A stretch of DNA of 22,388 nt from JAJYTL01 sp046705265 (GCA_046705265.1 JBJKQL010000111.1:1-22388); one strand, 5' to 3'. Shown: positions 7,780 through 15,569, counted from the stretch's first letter. Notes: a model not told the origin generated them from the sequence alone. Translations and numbers: made by a program.

Positions 7780-8070
7780 TCGACGCGGGGAACGAACGGA
7801 ACGAATTGGATCATGTCGCCCAGCCCCTGCTCCACGTGCAGCAGGATCGTACGACCGTCGATCGGAACCCCGCCCAACCACGCCCGCTTACCCGGAAACG
7901 TTCGGCGCGTTCCGATCTTGCCCACCGACCAACGCCATTCATAGAGGCGCCACCCAGCTTCTAGCTCGCCGTTGCGCAGCAGCAGCAGCGCCTTTTACCA
8001 GTGCGGCAAAGCATGGTTCGGATCACTCGCAATCGCTTCGTCATAGGTCGCCAGCGCCGCAACGGTATCC

Positions 8071-8089
8071 CCCCATCGCCTCTAGCGCC
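8071..8089. repeat. Short direct repeat, copy 2, at the frameshift
   Basis: CCCCATCGCCTCTAGCGCC, the partner of 7761-7779 (one mismatch). On the minus strand it encodes ALEAMG of the TPR, directly before the frame break. The run of six C residues at 8069-8074 (six G on the coding strand) is a typical place for a slippage indel or a sequencing error. Confidence 0.6.
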
Positions 8090-8333
8090 AAGCCTAGATT
8101 GGTCCGTGCCAGAACAAAATCGGGTTGTCGCTCCAGGGCCGCGCGGGCATGCTCCACGGCCCCTTCCAGATCCCCCTGGTGAGCGAGAATGACACCGCAA
8201 TTGTACTGCTGCAGGGCTTCCGGCACTTGGTTTGGATTTTCGTCCGGTTGCTGGGCTGCGTCGATCGCGGGACCGGCCAACGGCGCCAGGACGTAGTCCG
8301 ACTTTTCCGCCACGCCCTCCAGCCCTGCCCTAC

Positions 8334-9107
8334 TTATGCCAGACTTTCCCGCTTCTGCTCAATCAAAGCCCGCATGCCACGCATGGATGTGGCGAATCCC
8401 GGATTGCTGTACGACTTGACCGTGTAGTCCCGGCCGCCTGCAATCCTCAGGGTAACAACGTCTAAGGCCGCGGTCGAGGGACCTTCATCAGTGTCCACCG
8501 TGACTGTTTCAGTGCTCGTTAGGATACTGTTTACATCGCGATAAAAGTACTCAGCCGTGGACTCCTTGATACCGATTGGATTCCGCACGTCTGCTACGCA
8601 ACGGTATTCGAATACCTGACTTTCACTGAAGTACAAGATGATCACCTCTTTCACAGCAGCCCGGACCTTACCGTCTTTGCCTCGAGCGTTGGGACCAAGA
8701 TTGAATTGAGGCGACTCCAGAACGACGGGCTCTATAAGATCCACCTGCTCAGGAACGATGCCGAGTCTCTCCCAACTGTGTGTCTTGGCCTGCTCCGTAA
8801 TTTCGGCTTGGCCAGCGTCGAACTCTGCGTCCGTCACCGCACCGGCAATTTCGCGCTTCCACTTAGCAACCACGCGCCTACGTTTCACCCAGGCGACAAT
8901 CATGGCGACGACGATGACGATAACGAACAGGTCGACGAAAGCCATCTCTGCTCCGTCTGTTCCGCTGACCTTGTCACCGCCGAGGATAGCGAGGCCGGTG
9001 AAGGTGCCAATGATCAGCAGCCATCGTTTCCACTTCAAGGTACGGTACCAAGGCGGTGGCAAGACCGGATCGGGTGTGAAGTATTTGGCGGCGCGCTCCG
9101 GGTCCAT
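8334..9107 (-). CDS. Two-helix membrane protein of unknown function, last gene of the SPFH cassette
   Basis: I do not recognise a named family for this 257-residue protein. It has a short cytoplasmic N-terminus, two membrane helices (about 28-46, WLLIIGTFTGLAILGG, and 54-76, MAFVDLFVIVIVVAMIVAW), then a soluble domain of about 180 residues. The C-terminal domain alternates predicted strands (KEVIILYFSESQVFEYRCVA, LDVVTLRIAGG) and ends in an amphipathic helix (MRGMRALIEQKRESL), a pattern reminiscent of bacterial PH-like domains; that is a guess from the pattern. The ATG at 9107 is preceded by AGAGGGG nine bases upstream. It follows the zinc-ribbon/TPR gene by 32 bases on the same strand, so it is probably cotranscribed. 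Its base composition is nearer to the host than that of the SPFH gene. Confidence 0.75.
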   Translation of the reverse strand: MDPERAAKYFTPDPVLPPPWYRTLKWKRWLLIIGTFTGLAILGGDKVSGTDGAEMAFVDLFVIVIVVAMIVAWVKRRRVVAKWKREIAGAVTDAEFDAGQAEITEQAKTHSWERLGIVPEQVDLIEPVVLESPQFNLGPNARGKDGKVRAAVKEVIILYFSESQVFEYRCVADVRNPIGIKESTAEYFYRDVNSILTSTETVTVDTDEGPSTAALDVVTLRIAGGRDYTVKSYSNPGFATSMRGMRALIEQKRESLA

Positions 9108-9139
9108 GCCGTGAATCCCCTCTGGCGTGTGATGTCAAG

Positions 9140-9733
9140 TCAGTCTGTGCGAGGAATGCGGGCGAGTTCGTGTACGTAGTCGATATCGGCGGGTGAGACC
9201 TGCCAGTCCTCGGCGGTCGCCAGTTCCTCGTCCGCCGTGGGCGAGACCTTCAGGCTCTTGCGTTCGAAAAAGTCGCGGCGGATCACCGAAGAGAAATACG
9301 GGAAGATCCCTCGCTCTTCGATCATCTTGGCCGAGTCAAGGTACGACAGAGCCTTCTTGACGTTGGCCATTGGCGCGAGGAAGGGGCGCTTGCCGCCCAG
9401 AACGGCCATCGCAGCGTAAAGAAACACCTCGGGGTTGTCGACGTTGGTCGCAATGGCCGAGTTGATGTGCTCGAACGCCTTGTCATACTGGCCAAGTTTC
9501 AACAGGCAGATCCCCAAACCCAGCTCGACGTCGGGGGTCGGGTTGTCGGCCAGTCGCTCTGTATAGGCCTTCATGTATTGACTGACCTGCGGCGCATTCC
9601 AGTCACGGATGCTGCTGAAAGTCGTGATGACGACGGGCCTGCCGCACCATTCGCAGCGCTTTGCGGTGGCATCCACGCCTGCGCCGCATCCCGGGCAACG
9701 CGCATCCGCAACTCGTACGGTCGATTCGCTCAT
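9140..9733 (-). CDS. Zinc-ribbon protein with TPR-like repeats
   Basis: The 197-residue protein starts with a complete zinc ribbon: C13 and C16 in CPGC, C27 and C30 in CEWC, followed by GRPVVITTFSSI. Residues about 48-125 form TPR-like helices (LGLGICLLKLGQYDKAFEHI, DNPEVFLYAAMAVLG), and the remainder is polar with no membrane segment. Proteins with this layout, zinc ribbon then TPR with the VITTFSSI linker, are found beside SPFH 'virion core'-type genes in varied bacteria, and the cassette here fits. It is probably a cytoplasmic scaffold. The ribosome binding site is weak and the gene starts 11 bases after the stop of the small zinc-ribbon gene. The molecular role is unknown. Confidence 0.85.
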   Translation of the reverse strand: MSESTVRVADARCPGCGAGVDATAKRCEWCGRPVVITTFSSIRDWNAPQVSQYMKAYTERLADNPTPDVELGLGICLLKLGQYDKAFEHINSAIATNVDNPEVFLYAAMAVLGGKRPFLAPMANVKKALSYLDSAKMIEERGIFPYFSSVIRRDFFERKSLKVSPTADEELATAEDWQVSPADIDYVHELARIPRTD

Positions 9734-9744
9734 GGGTTGTAAAC

Positions 9745-9879
9745 CTACAGTAAGTGGGTCATATCGACAACGGTCGGTGAGGTGTATAGGCTGACAAAGA
9801 ATTCGGATTTACAATAGCTGGACTTACGATCCGATGGACTCGCGGCTGCCCCGCACTGGGGGCATTCCGTAATTTCCAT
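9745..9879 (-). CDS. 44-residue degenerate zinc-ribbon protein
   Basis: A small gene between the four-helix and zinc-ribbon/TPR genes. It has a strong ribosome binding site (GGAGG six bases before ATG 9879) lying at the stop of the upstream gene. The product begins MEITECPQCGAAAS, continues KSSYCKSEFFVSLY and ends at TAG 9745. The first pair of zinc ligands (C6, C9) is intact, but the second pair, normally CxxC, has only C23; the other position is serine. The SEFFV sequence after it is typical of longer zinc-ribbon proteins in SPFH clusters, so this may be a truncated, decaying member. It could still be expressed. Alternative: a real mini-ribbon that shares a metal with a partner. Confidence 0.6.
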   Translation of the reverse strand: MEITECPQCGAAASPSDRKSSYCKSEFFVSLYTSPTVVDMTHLL

Positions 9880-9882
9880 GCA

Positions 9883-10641
9883 TTACCTCCTTATCATTTG
9901 CTGGCTGATAGCCCTGGTCTGGGTGATGAGATCTTCTACAACCCGTTTCAGTGAGTCGACCCTGTTACTATCAAGGTTCTCAGATGCAGCCAGACGATCG
10001 ATATCTCCACGCAGTCCAAGAATGCCAGCCTTCAGCGAAAGATAGTCAGCTGATTCAAAAAGCAGCTCGGTTTCGCTGAGTGTATGGGTAAGGGTCTCAC
10101 GAAGTTGTGTGATGCCGGCGATCAGGCCCGGGGAGTCCAGACGTTTTACAGCTGCCAGTTGGGTGGAGAGCAGATTGCCGAGTTCGGTTGGTGTCAATGG
10201 GTGATCGTCGTTATTGCCCGAGGTATTGATCGCAGTCCTGCGGGACAGGTTCATGAAAACAATAAGTATCAGTGTGGCGGAGATCAGGATTGTCTGTATT
10301 ACCCAGTGTATGCGGTTGCCTGTGTTGGTTTCCGGGATATAGGCATGGATCATCATGCTGGCAAAGCTGAGTACCGCGTATATGGCCACAACCAGGGAAA
10401 GAGAAGGCGCAATACCTCCCATGCGTGTATTTAGCCCTTTACGAGTACCGGTGGTCAGTAAAAAAAACAGGCCACTACCCCAGACCAGCAGGTTGAGTAC
10501 CTCGCTCCATGCCGTTCTGTACCAGAAGTAGGCCGACCTGTTCGGGATATCAATAAACTGTGTGGCAACGAACAATATGGCAAATGCCATGATCATCCAA
10601 CCGGCCAGTATGGTGTATATGAATACTCTTTCCTGTTTCAC
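9883..10641 (-). CDS. Four-helix membrane protein with cytoplasmic coiled coil, SPFH cassette
   Basis: A 252-residue protein with four clear membrane helices (about 9-28, 48-65, 76-98, 113-131) in the first half and a polar, helical second half (about 150-252) with heptad-like leucines (LRETLTHTLSETELLF, VDSLKRVVEDLITQTRAI) that looks like a coiled coil. I do not recognise a family. Start is GTG at 10641, ten bases past the stop of the SPFH gene; no better ATG is nearby. The gene is more AT-rich than its downstream partners and uses AAT, ATA and similar codons freely, like the SPFH gene, so these two probably arrived together. It plausibly anchors the SPFH assembly in the cytoplasmic membrane. 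Confidence 0.8.
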   Translation of the reverse strand: MKQERVFIYTILAGWMIMAFAILFVATQFIDIPNRSAYFWYRTAWSEVLNLLVWGSGLFFLLTTGTRKGLNTRMGGIAPSLSLVVAIYAVLSFASMMIHAYIPETNTGNRIHWVIQTILISATLILIVFMNLSRRTAINTSGNNDDHPLTPTELGNLLSTQLAAVKRLDSPGLIAGITQLRETLTHTLSETELLFESADYLSLKAGILGLRGDIDRLAASENLDSNRVDSLKRVVEDLITQTRAISQQMIRR

Positions 10642-10651
10642 GGTGGTTAGC

Positions 10652-11686
10652 TCACATGCTGTCTAGGATCTGCTTTTTCTTTTGTTCGTATTCATCCTGG
10701 GTAATCAGATCATTATCGAACATTTGTTTCAGCTTCTGCAGTTTTGCCATCGGATCGTCCTGGGCCGGGGTTTGTGTCGGCTGAACATTCATAGCACTTC
10801 CAATTTGCTGTCCGATCGGGGCACCTGCAGCCAGGCCTGCGCCAAGTCCTAGGCCGGCACCTATTAACTGACCGGCACTGCTACCTTCATTTTCCGCGGC
10901 TTTTTCCATGGTATCGAAGGAGCGCATGGTGGTGTACGCTTGGCCAACCTGTGCTTGGCTGATCTGGTCGATCTCCATGCGTTTACCCAGAATTTCCTGA
11001 AACTTTTTCTGTTCCTCATCCGGTATATTTACGTTTTCAAAATTGAAATTTACGATTTCGATGCCGAATCGATCGAATTCCGGCCGTATATCATTGGTAA
11101 TAAAACCGGAGAGGTCATTCAGATATGCGCTGATCTGGAAGATGGAAACGTTTTTCTTAGTGATATACTTTGCTATGGCATCTGAAAGTCGCTGGATAAT
11201 TTCGCCGGTAAAATATTCCTGGACCCGTTCACTGCCGAAATAGTCCTTACCTGATGAGGTAGTCTGCGTACCGACAATTTGGGTGATGAAACTCCTTGAA
11301 TCTAGGATACGCATACCCCACTGACCAAATGCTCGCACGCTTACCGGGTAATGATAAACCGGGTCGATCAGCAGCAGCGGTCCCTTGGTGCCCCACTTGA
11401 AATCCCTTTTTACGGTTTTGTGTGTATACCAGATTTCGGCAGTGAATGGTGTTTTGCCGCCAAATGGAAGATTAATCAACTTGCCAAGTAATGGGAGGTT
11501 ACCGGTGCTCAGGGTATGTGTCCCCGGTCCGAAGGTATCAAGTGCCTTACCGCCCTTAAAAAAAACGGCCTCCTGACTCTGGTTTACGATCAGTTGTGCG
11601 CCCAGGGTAATTTCTTCGCTTGGGTACTTCCAGACAATGGCATCATCCGATGGCGCATCGTATTTGATTCGATTGCTCAAGGCCAT
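10652..11686 (-). CDS. SPFH/Band 7 domain protein with C-terminal SHOCT domain
   Basis: A 344-residue protein of the 'virion core'/YdjI-like branch of the SPFH family. The SPFH domain spans about 25-245 (LGAQLIVNQSQEAVFFKGGK, GPGTHTLSTGNLPLLGKLIN, FDRFGIEIVNFNFENVNIPD), followed by a helical stretch, a Gly/Ala-rich segment (about 270-292, LIGAGLGLGAGLAAGAPIG), a Pro/Gln linker and a SHOCT motif (about 311-344, KLQKLKQMFDNDLITQDEYE). There is no N-terminal membrane helix; membrane contact probably comes from partners or the Gly-rich stretch. An excellent ribosome binding site (AGGAGGT) lies seven bases before ATG 11686. It heads a five-gene minus-strand cassette. SPFH proteins form large membrane-associated rings or microdomains; the specific cargo here is unknown. 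Confidence 0.92.
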   Translation of the reverse strand: MALSNRIKYDAPSDDAIVWKYPSEEITLGAQLIVNQSQEAVFFKGGKALDTFGPGTHTLSTGNLPLLGKLINLPFGGKTPFTAEIWYTHKTVKRDFKWGTKGPLLLIDPVYHYPVSVRAFGQWGMRILDSRSFITQIVGTQTTSSGKDYFGSERVQEYFTGEIIQRLSDAIAKYITKKNVSIFQISAYLNDLSGFITNDIRPEFDRFGIEIVNFNFENVNIPDEEQKKFQEILGKRMEIDQISQAQVGQAYTTMRSFDTMEKAAENEGSSAGQLIGAGLGLGAGLAAGAPIGQQIGSAMNVQPTQTPAQDDPMAKLQKLKQMFDNDLITQDEYEQKKKQILDSM

Positions 11687-11990
11687 GTTTATACCTCCTA
11701 TACAAAGACGTAACTCGCAAAAGAATCGGTGCCCCGCATAGTGGAATTTGTACGGTGTATAGTGCCCAACAGCAAAGTCATGATCTCCCCTGACTAATAC
11801 ATTACTCCCTCAAATTGTTGATTTCCACTGAGAATTGCCGGGTTTGAGTTATGTCCCGCGTTGCGGTGGATTGGTCAAGCTGAGGTTTTCTCATTTCTGT
11901 TTTTGGGTGTCACCTTTCGGCTCGCCGCCCTATAACGATAACACGCGATGTCAGGAACAAGAGCTTTCGCGCAGTGCTCTGAATGTCCGC

Positions 11991-12287
11991 TCACGGCCGA
12001 GGCTGAGGTTTTAACCTCTCGACCATGAACGACCGCTCAGGATGTTCTCGCCGTTCCGTTTGATGAATTGTTGATTCCACAAACGGCCGTTTTCTGTCTG
12101 ATCGCGGCCGATGCTCTTCCTTAAGGAGGAAGCCGATGGCGCTGAGAGGGAGCAAAGCGTCATTCGCGAACCGCCAGTGGAATGCCTCGTGGCGGCAAAG
12201 GGCAGCAGCAGAGATGATGCACATGAATGACCGTTCGGCCCCATACGATCCGTTGGGCACGACGAATCTTTTGCTGTTTCCGAACAT
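11991..12287 (-). CDS. Doubtful 98-residue open frame inside direct repeat A
   Basis: Between the SPFH start (11686) and the histidine kinase (12617) about 930 bases hold no firmly recognised gene. This minus-strand frame (MFGNSKRF...) is the best candidate. Part of it (IGFLLKEEHRPRSDRK then RPFVESTIHQT) has a clear counterpart in the diverged repeat copy near 15412-15500 (GFFLKERHRLQSYRK then GPLVESTIHET), where the frame is broken and ends in a stop. That conservation, better than in the other frames, suggests both are remains of a coding sequence. No ribosome binding site or known domain is seen. Confidence 0.25.
   Translation of the reverse strand: MFGNSKRFVVPNGSYGAERSFMCIISAAALCRHEAFHWRFANDALLPLSAIGFLLKEEHRPRSDRKRPFVESTIHQTERREHPERSFMVERLKPQPRP
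12032..12230. repeat. Diverged direct repeat, copy A (left of the histidine kinase)
   Basis: Starting at 12061 the sequence aligns without gaps over about 100 bases to 15412 onwards at roughly 80% identity (ATGAATTGTTGATTC in both, then AACGGCC, TTTTCTGT and GCCGATGC blocks). Similarity continues with small gaps to about 12230 (GAATGAC) and weakly leftwards to about 12032 (CCGCTCA). The copies are in the same orientation and bracket the sensor kinase. Confidence 0.75.
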
Positions 12288-12616
12288 TCCGATGGCGCCA
12301 CTGTCATCTGCCGAAAGAAACGGCAGACCTGCGCCAGACTCTGGAGGATGCTTTGCGCCTCCTTCAATCTTCTGCTCCGATTGGCTGCATGCGCTCGGCC
12401 CATTGTCGGCCGTGGAAGTAGATTAGGGAAACTACCTCTCACGGTTTCCCGAGAGATATTCATCTCGAGGTCCGTGGCGATTACTTTAGAGAAGTTTCAA
12501 GGCGCCTTGGCCATAACATTTGTGCCACGTTCTTAACTTTTCCTTGGCCGCTCCTCCCTTATCTCTTTACCATTTCGCTCATTGCCAGTTTCTAAGCGTT
12601 CAAGGAAACATCAACG

Positions 12617-15016
12617 GTGCCCCAAGTTTCTACGCGTCCGCAATTACGGAAGAAATGTCGAAGCGGTGCTAAGACAACGAAGATCACCCCGGCAAGCGGC
12701 AAAGCACCAGTGGATCCGGAAAGTGATTCCCGCGGGTCGATCCGAGAACGAGAGGAACGCTACGCGCTGATCCTGGCTGGCGCTAACGACGGGCTGTGGG
12801 ATTGGGATTTGCGTACGGGCAACGTCTACCGATCAGCCCGTGTAATGGAAATTCTAGGTTTCGATGCAGCCGCACGCGACTTTTCGCCTGAGGAGTGGGG
12901 CCAGCGCATTCATGCCGACGACCGTGGCCGATATCAAGAGAGCCTTGTCCAATATTTGAAGGGCATGACTGACCGCTTGGAACGTCAGTACCGTGTAATG
13001 GATGCAACCGGCGCCTACCGCTGGGTTATGGAGCATGCAAAGGGCGTCCGCGACGAAAGGAACCGTGTCTACCGGATTGCCGGCTCGTTGCGCGACATTA
13101 CCCAACAAGTAGAAGCACAAGAAGCGCTCAAACGCAGCGAGCAGCGCTTCCGAGGCATCGCGGAAATCGCTTCGGACCGGATATGGGAGGTCGACTCTGG
13201 TTTCCGCTTTACGATGTTTTCGAGCACTGGTTTAGACGGAGTGCGCGCAGAGAACGCTTTGGGAAAAACGCCGTGGGAAGTCTTTGACGTTGATCCCGCC
13301 GAGGACGCGCAGTGGGGACAGCTCAAGGCACTATTCGAGGCCCATCATCCATTCCGCAACTATCTGCGTTCGGGTAGATACTCTCTTGGCAGAACGGAGT
13401 ACTACCGCATCAGTGGCGCTCCGATCTTTGATGAGAAGGGCGACTTCGCCGGTTATTACGGTGTCACCACGATCGAAACCAAAACCATAATCGCGCTGGA
13501 ACGCGCGCGGCAGGCCGAAGAACTTTTACGGAATGCGATCGAGGCGATTTCGGAGGGTTTCGCCATCTATGACAAGGATGAGCGCTTTGTCATGTGCAAC
13601 CGCGCCTACGAAAACATATACCCCGAGAGCGCGGAGCATAGACTGCCGGGCGCCAAATTCGAGACCATTCTCCGAGACGGCCTCGCGAAGGGACAATATG
13701 CAGATGCCGTGGGGCGCGAGGAGGCTTGGCTGGAGAGCCGGTTGCGCTACCATCGCGACGCCGCGGGCGCGGTCGAACAACGGCTGAAAGACGGTCGACA
13801 AATCCTGGTCACGGAGCGCCGCATGCCGAACGGCGGCACCGCCAGCCTCCGCCTGGACATCACGGCGCTTAAGCAAGCCGAGGAGGCGCTGCGCGAGAGC
13901 AAGAACTTGCTGCAGGCGACCTTCGAGGCCGTCAGCGAGGGCATCGCAGTCTTTGACGGCGCGCTTCGCATCGTGGCCCTCAATCCCAACCTGTTCTCTC
14001 TGCTTGGGATTGAGCCGCAGGGCCTTAAAACCGGCGACCAGGCAGAGAGCCTGATCCGCTTGTGTTATTCAGTCCTGGATCAACCGGGTGATCCGCTGGA
14101 GCATTACATCGAGGAGGATCTTGCGCGACTCCGGAAACCCGAACCGCGAGTGGCCGAGTGTGACCTTCGCGACGGTCGCGTTCTTGAAATACATGACAAT
14201 CCGCTTTCCGGCGGAGGCATGGTTCGCACCTATCGCGACATCACTGCACACAGGCGCGTGGAAGAAGCGCTCCGGGCGGCGGCGCTTCAGGCGCAAAGGG
14301 CAAACGAAGCAAAAAGCGAATTCCTGGCAAACATGAGCCACGAACTGCGCACGCCACTGAATGCCATCATCGGCTTTTCCGAGTTGATGCGGGACGGCCT
14401 ATTCGGCCCGCTCGGAAACGATCGATATCAGACATATAGCCGGGATATCCACCAGAGTGGATGCCACCTCCTCTCAGTCATCAACGGCATTCTCGATTTA
14501 GCCAAGATCGAATCCGGCCGACAACACTTGGTCGAGCAGGATATCGACGCGTCCGCGGTCATTTCGGAAACGGTTGACGCGCTCCGCCTCCAGGCGAAGC
14601 AGGCGAAGATCGCGGTCACGGTCGAAACCCCACCATCTCCGGTGAGCCTCTTCGCGGACGAGACCAAGTTCAGGCAGATCCTCATGAACTTGGTGTCGAA
14701 CGCGGTCAAGTTTACGCCCGCCGGTGGCAGTGTTATGGTGAGCTACACTGTCAATTCCGAGGGCGGGTTCGTGCTCAAGGTCACGGATACCGGCATTGGC
14801 ATGGCGCCGGACGAGATCCCGGTTGCCCTCGAACCGTTTCGCCAGTTGGATGGACACCAGAACCGGAAATATCCCGGCACCGGTCTCGGTCTTCCCCTGA
14901 CCAAACGACTGGTCGAGCTTCACGGCGGCACCTTCACCATCCACAGTTCGCGTGGGCAGGGAACCGTGGTGACCGCGACCTTTCCAGCGAAGCGGGGTAT
15001 GATAATACGCCCCTGA
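12617..15016 (+). CDS. Soluble PAS-domain sensor histidine kinase (orphan)
   Basis: A 799-residue two-component sensor kinase. Four PAS/PAC units are visible: about 45-165 (ILAGANDGLWDWDLRTGNVY), 175-290 (FRGIAEIASDRIWEVD), 300-420 (AIEAISEGFAIYDKDERFVM) and 428-548 (FEAVSEGIAVFDGALRIVAL); the last two look like PAS_7. The HisKA domain follows with the phospho-acceptor H575 in FLANMSHELRTPLN, then HATPase_c with N box NLVSNAVKFTP, G1 DTGIGM and G2 GTGLGL. There is no transmembrane segment, receiver or output domain, so it senses an internal signal and must act on a response regulator elsewhere. Start is GTG 12617 with AAGGAAA about nine bases upstream; an ATG alternative is not available near. 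No cofactor-binding residue can be assigned. Confidence 0.93.
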   Translation: MPQVSTRPQLRKKCRSGAKTTKITPASGKAPVDPESDSRGSIREREERYALILAGANDGLWDWDLRTGNVYRSARVMEILGFDAAARDFSPEEWGQRIHADDRGRYQESLVQYLKGMTDRLERQYRVMDATGAYRWVMEHAKGVRDERNRVYRIAGSLRDITQQVEAQEALKRSEQRFRGIAEIASDRIWEVDSGFRFTMFSSTGLDGVRAENALGKTPWEVFDVDPAEDAQWGQLKALFEAHHPFRNYLRSGRYSLGRTEYYRISGAPIFDEKGDFAGYYGVTTIETKTIIALERARQAEELLRNAIEAISEGFAIYDKDERFVMCNRAYENIYPESAEHRLPGAKFETILRDGLAKGQYADAVGREEAWLESRLRYHRDAAGAVEQRLKDGRQILVTERRMPNGGTASLRLDITALKQAEEALRESKNLLQATFEAVSEGIAVFDGALRIVALNPNLFSLLGIEPQGLKTGDQAESLIRLCYSVLDQPGDPLEHYIEEDLARLRKPEPRVAECDLRDGRVLEIHDNPLSGGGMVRTYRDITAHRRVEEALRAAALQAQRANEAKSEFLANMSHELRTPLNAIIGFSELMRDGLFGPLGNDRYQTYSRDIHQSGCHLLSVINGILDLAKIESGRQHLVEQDIDASAVISETVDALRLQAKQAKIAVTVETPPSPVSLFADETKFRQILMNLVSNAVKFTPAGGSVMVSYTVNSEGGFVLKVTDTGIGMAPDEIPVALEPFRQLDGHQNRKYPGTGLGLPLTKRLVELHGGTFTIHSSRGQGTVVTATFPAKRGMIIRP

Positions 15017-15067
15017 TGCTCCTCATGTTCAAACCGAGTACAAGGTGAGCCGCGCAAGGAAACACAC

Positions 15068-15114
15068 CCCTGCTCGCTCGCAGGGCCGTACGAAAGACTC
15101 CCGCCTCATACGGC
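15068..15114 (-). other. Possible group II intron remnant (paired stem-loops)
   Basis: On the minus strand GAGCCGTATGAGGCGGGAGT is followed by CTTTCGTACGGC, forming a hairpin (GCCGTA at 15085-15090 pairs with TACGGC at 15109-15114), then CCCTG/CAGGG (15068-15085). This arrangement resembles the conserved stem found beside reverse-transcriptase genes of bacterial group II introns. No reverse-transcriptase sequence is present. The assignment is from memory of such elements and is tentative. Apart from this and repeat B, I see no gene in 15017-15935. Confidence 0.25.
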
Positions 15115-15381
15115 TCCCATTGTCCAGCCGCATCGTTAGAAAAGGTTCCATTGAGCGAAGAGGCTTGGCTGGCGACGCGCTATTCGGTTCAGCCAGGACC
15201 GTGTTCTCTCCGGATGCCGTCTCAGGGACTTGAATTTCCGATGCGCCCATCGTGCCAGGATGTACCTCAAAGAAGACATGGAAAGGGTCAGCAGCTTCGC
15301 TGTGGCGAAGGTCTCCGCCTGAGGTTTGTGAACGTCGTCTTTTTTCCGCGGGGCCCCATTCAATTCCAACCTCGTTACTGG

Positions 15382-15569
15382 CCGCTCATGAGATGCTTTC
15401 GATGTTAGGTTTCATGAATTGTTGATTCAACCAACGGCCCTTTTCTGTATGATTGCAGCCGATGCCTTTCCTTGAGGAAGAATCCGGCGGCGCCGATAGG
15501 GAGAAAGCCGCCCCCTCATGAATCCCAGGTGGAACGCGTCGCGGTCGGTCGTACAGGAGACATCGTGAA
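15382..15569. repeat. Diverged direct repeat, copy B (right of the histidine kinase)
   Basis: Partner of copy A at 12032-12230, in the same orientation and 3,351 bases further right. It contains the same ordered blocks (ATGAATTGTTGATTC, CAACGGCC, CTTTTCTGT, GCCGATGC, AGGGAGAAAG) and ends in GTGAATGAC. The minus-strand reading frame shared with copy A is interrupted here by a stop and a frame change, so copy B is the more decayed. Confidence 0.75.

Larger units (their letters stand above)
7761..8313 (-). pseudogene. Broken TPR protein with glycosyltransferase-like region
   Basis: From a possible GTG at 8313 the minus strand encodes TPR sequence (EALQQYNCGVILAHQGDLEG, then AALERQPDFVLARTNLGLAL). 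At the G-run around 8070 the frame shifts by one base; the new frame continues sensibly (ATYDEAIASDPNHALPHW), meets a TAA at 7995-7997, then continues in the same frame as LLLLRNGELEAGWRLYEWRW and GRTILLHVEQGLGDMIQFV. The last part is the signature of TPR proteins with a C-terminal glycosyltransferase-like domain. Homology ends near 7761 and most of the catalytic domain is missing. So there is a frameshift, a stop and a 3' truncation. It lies 20 bases past the last gene of the SPFH cassette; whether it was ever part of that operon is unknown. Confidence 0.75.

Noticed and set aside
7562..8182. Plus-strand open frame of 206 codons
   Set aside because: Opposite the TPR remnant; Ser/Arg/Pro-rich with no domain. 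The minus strand shows real TPR and glycosyltransferase-like motifs.
12005..12018. GAGGTT-TT-AACCTC palindrome
   Set aside because: Short, with a two-base centre, not near a supported gene start; likely chance.
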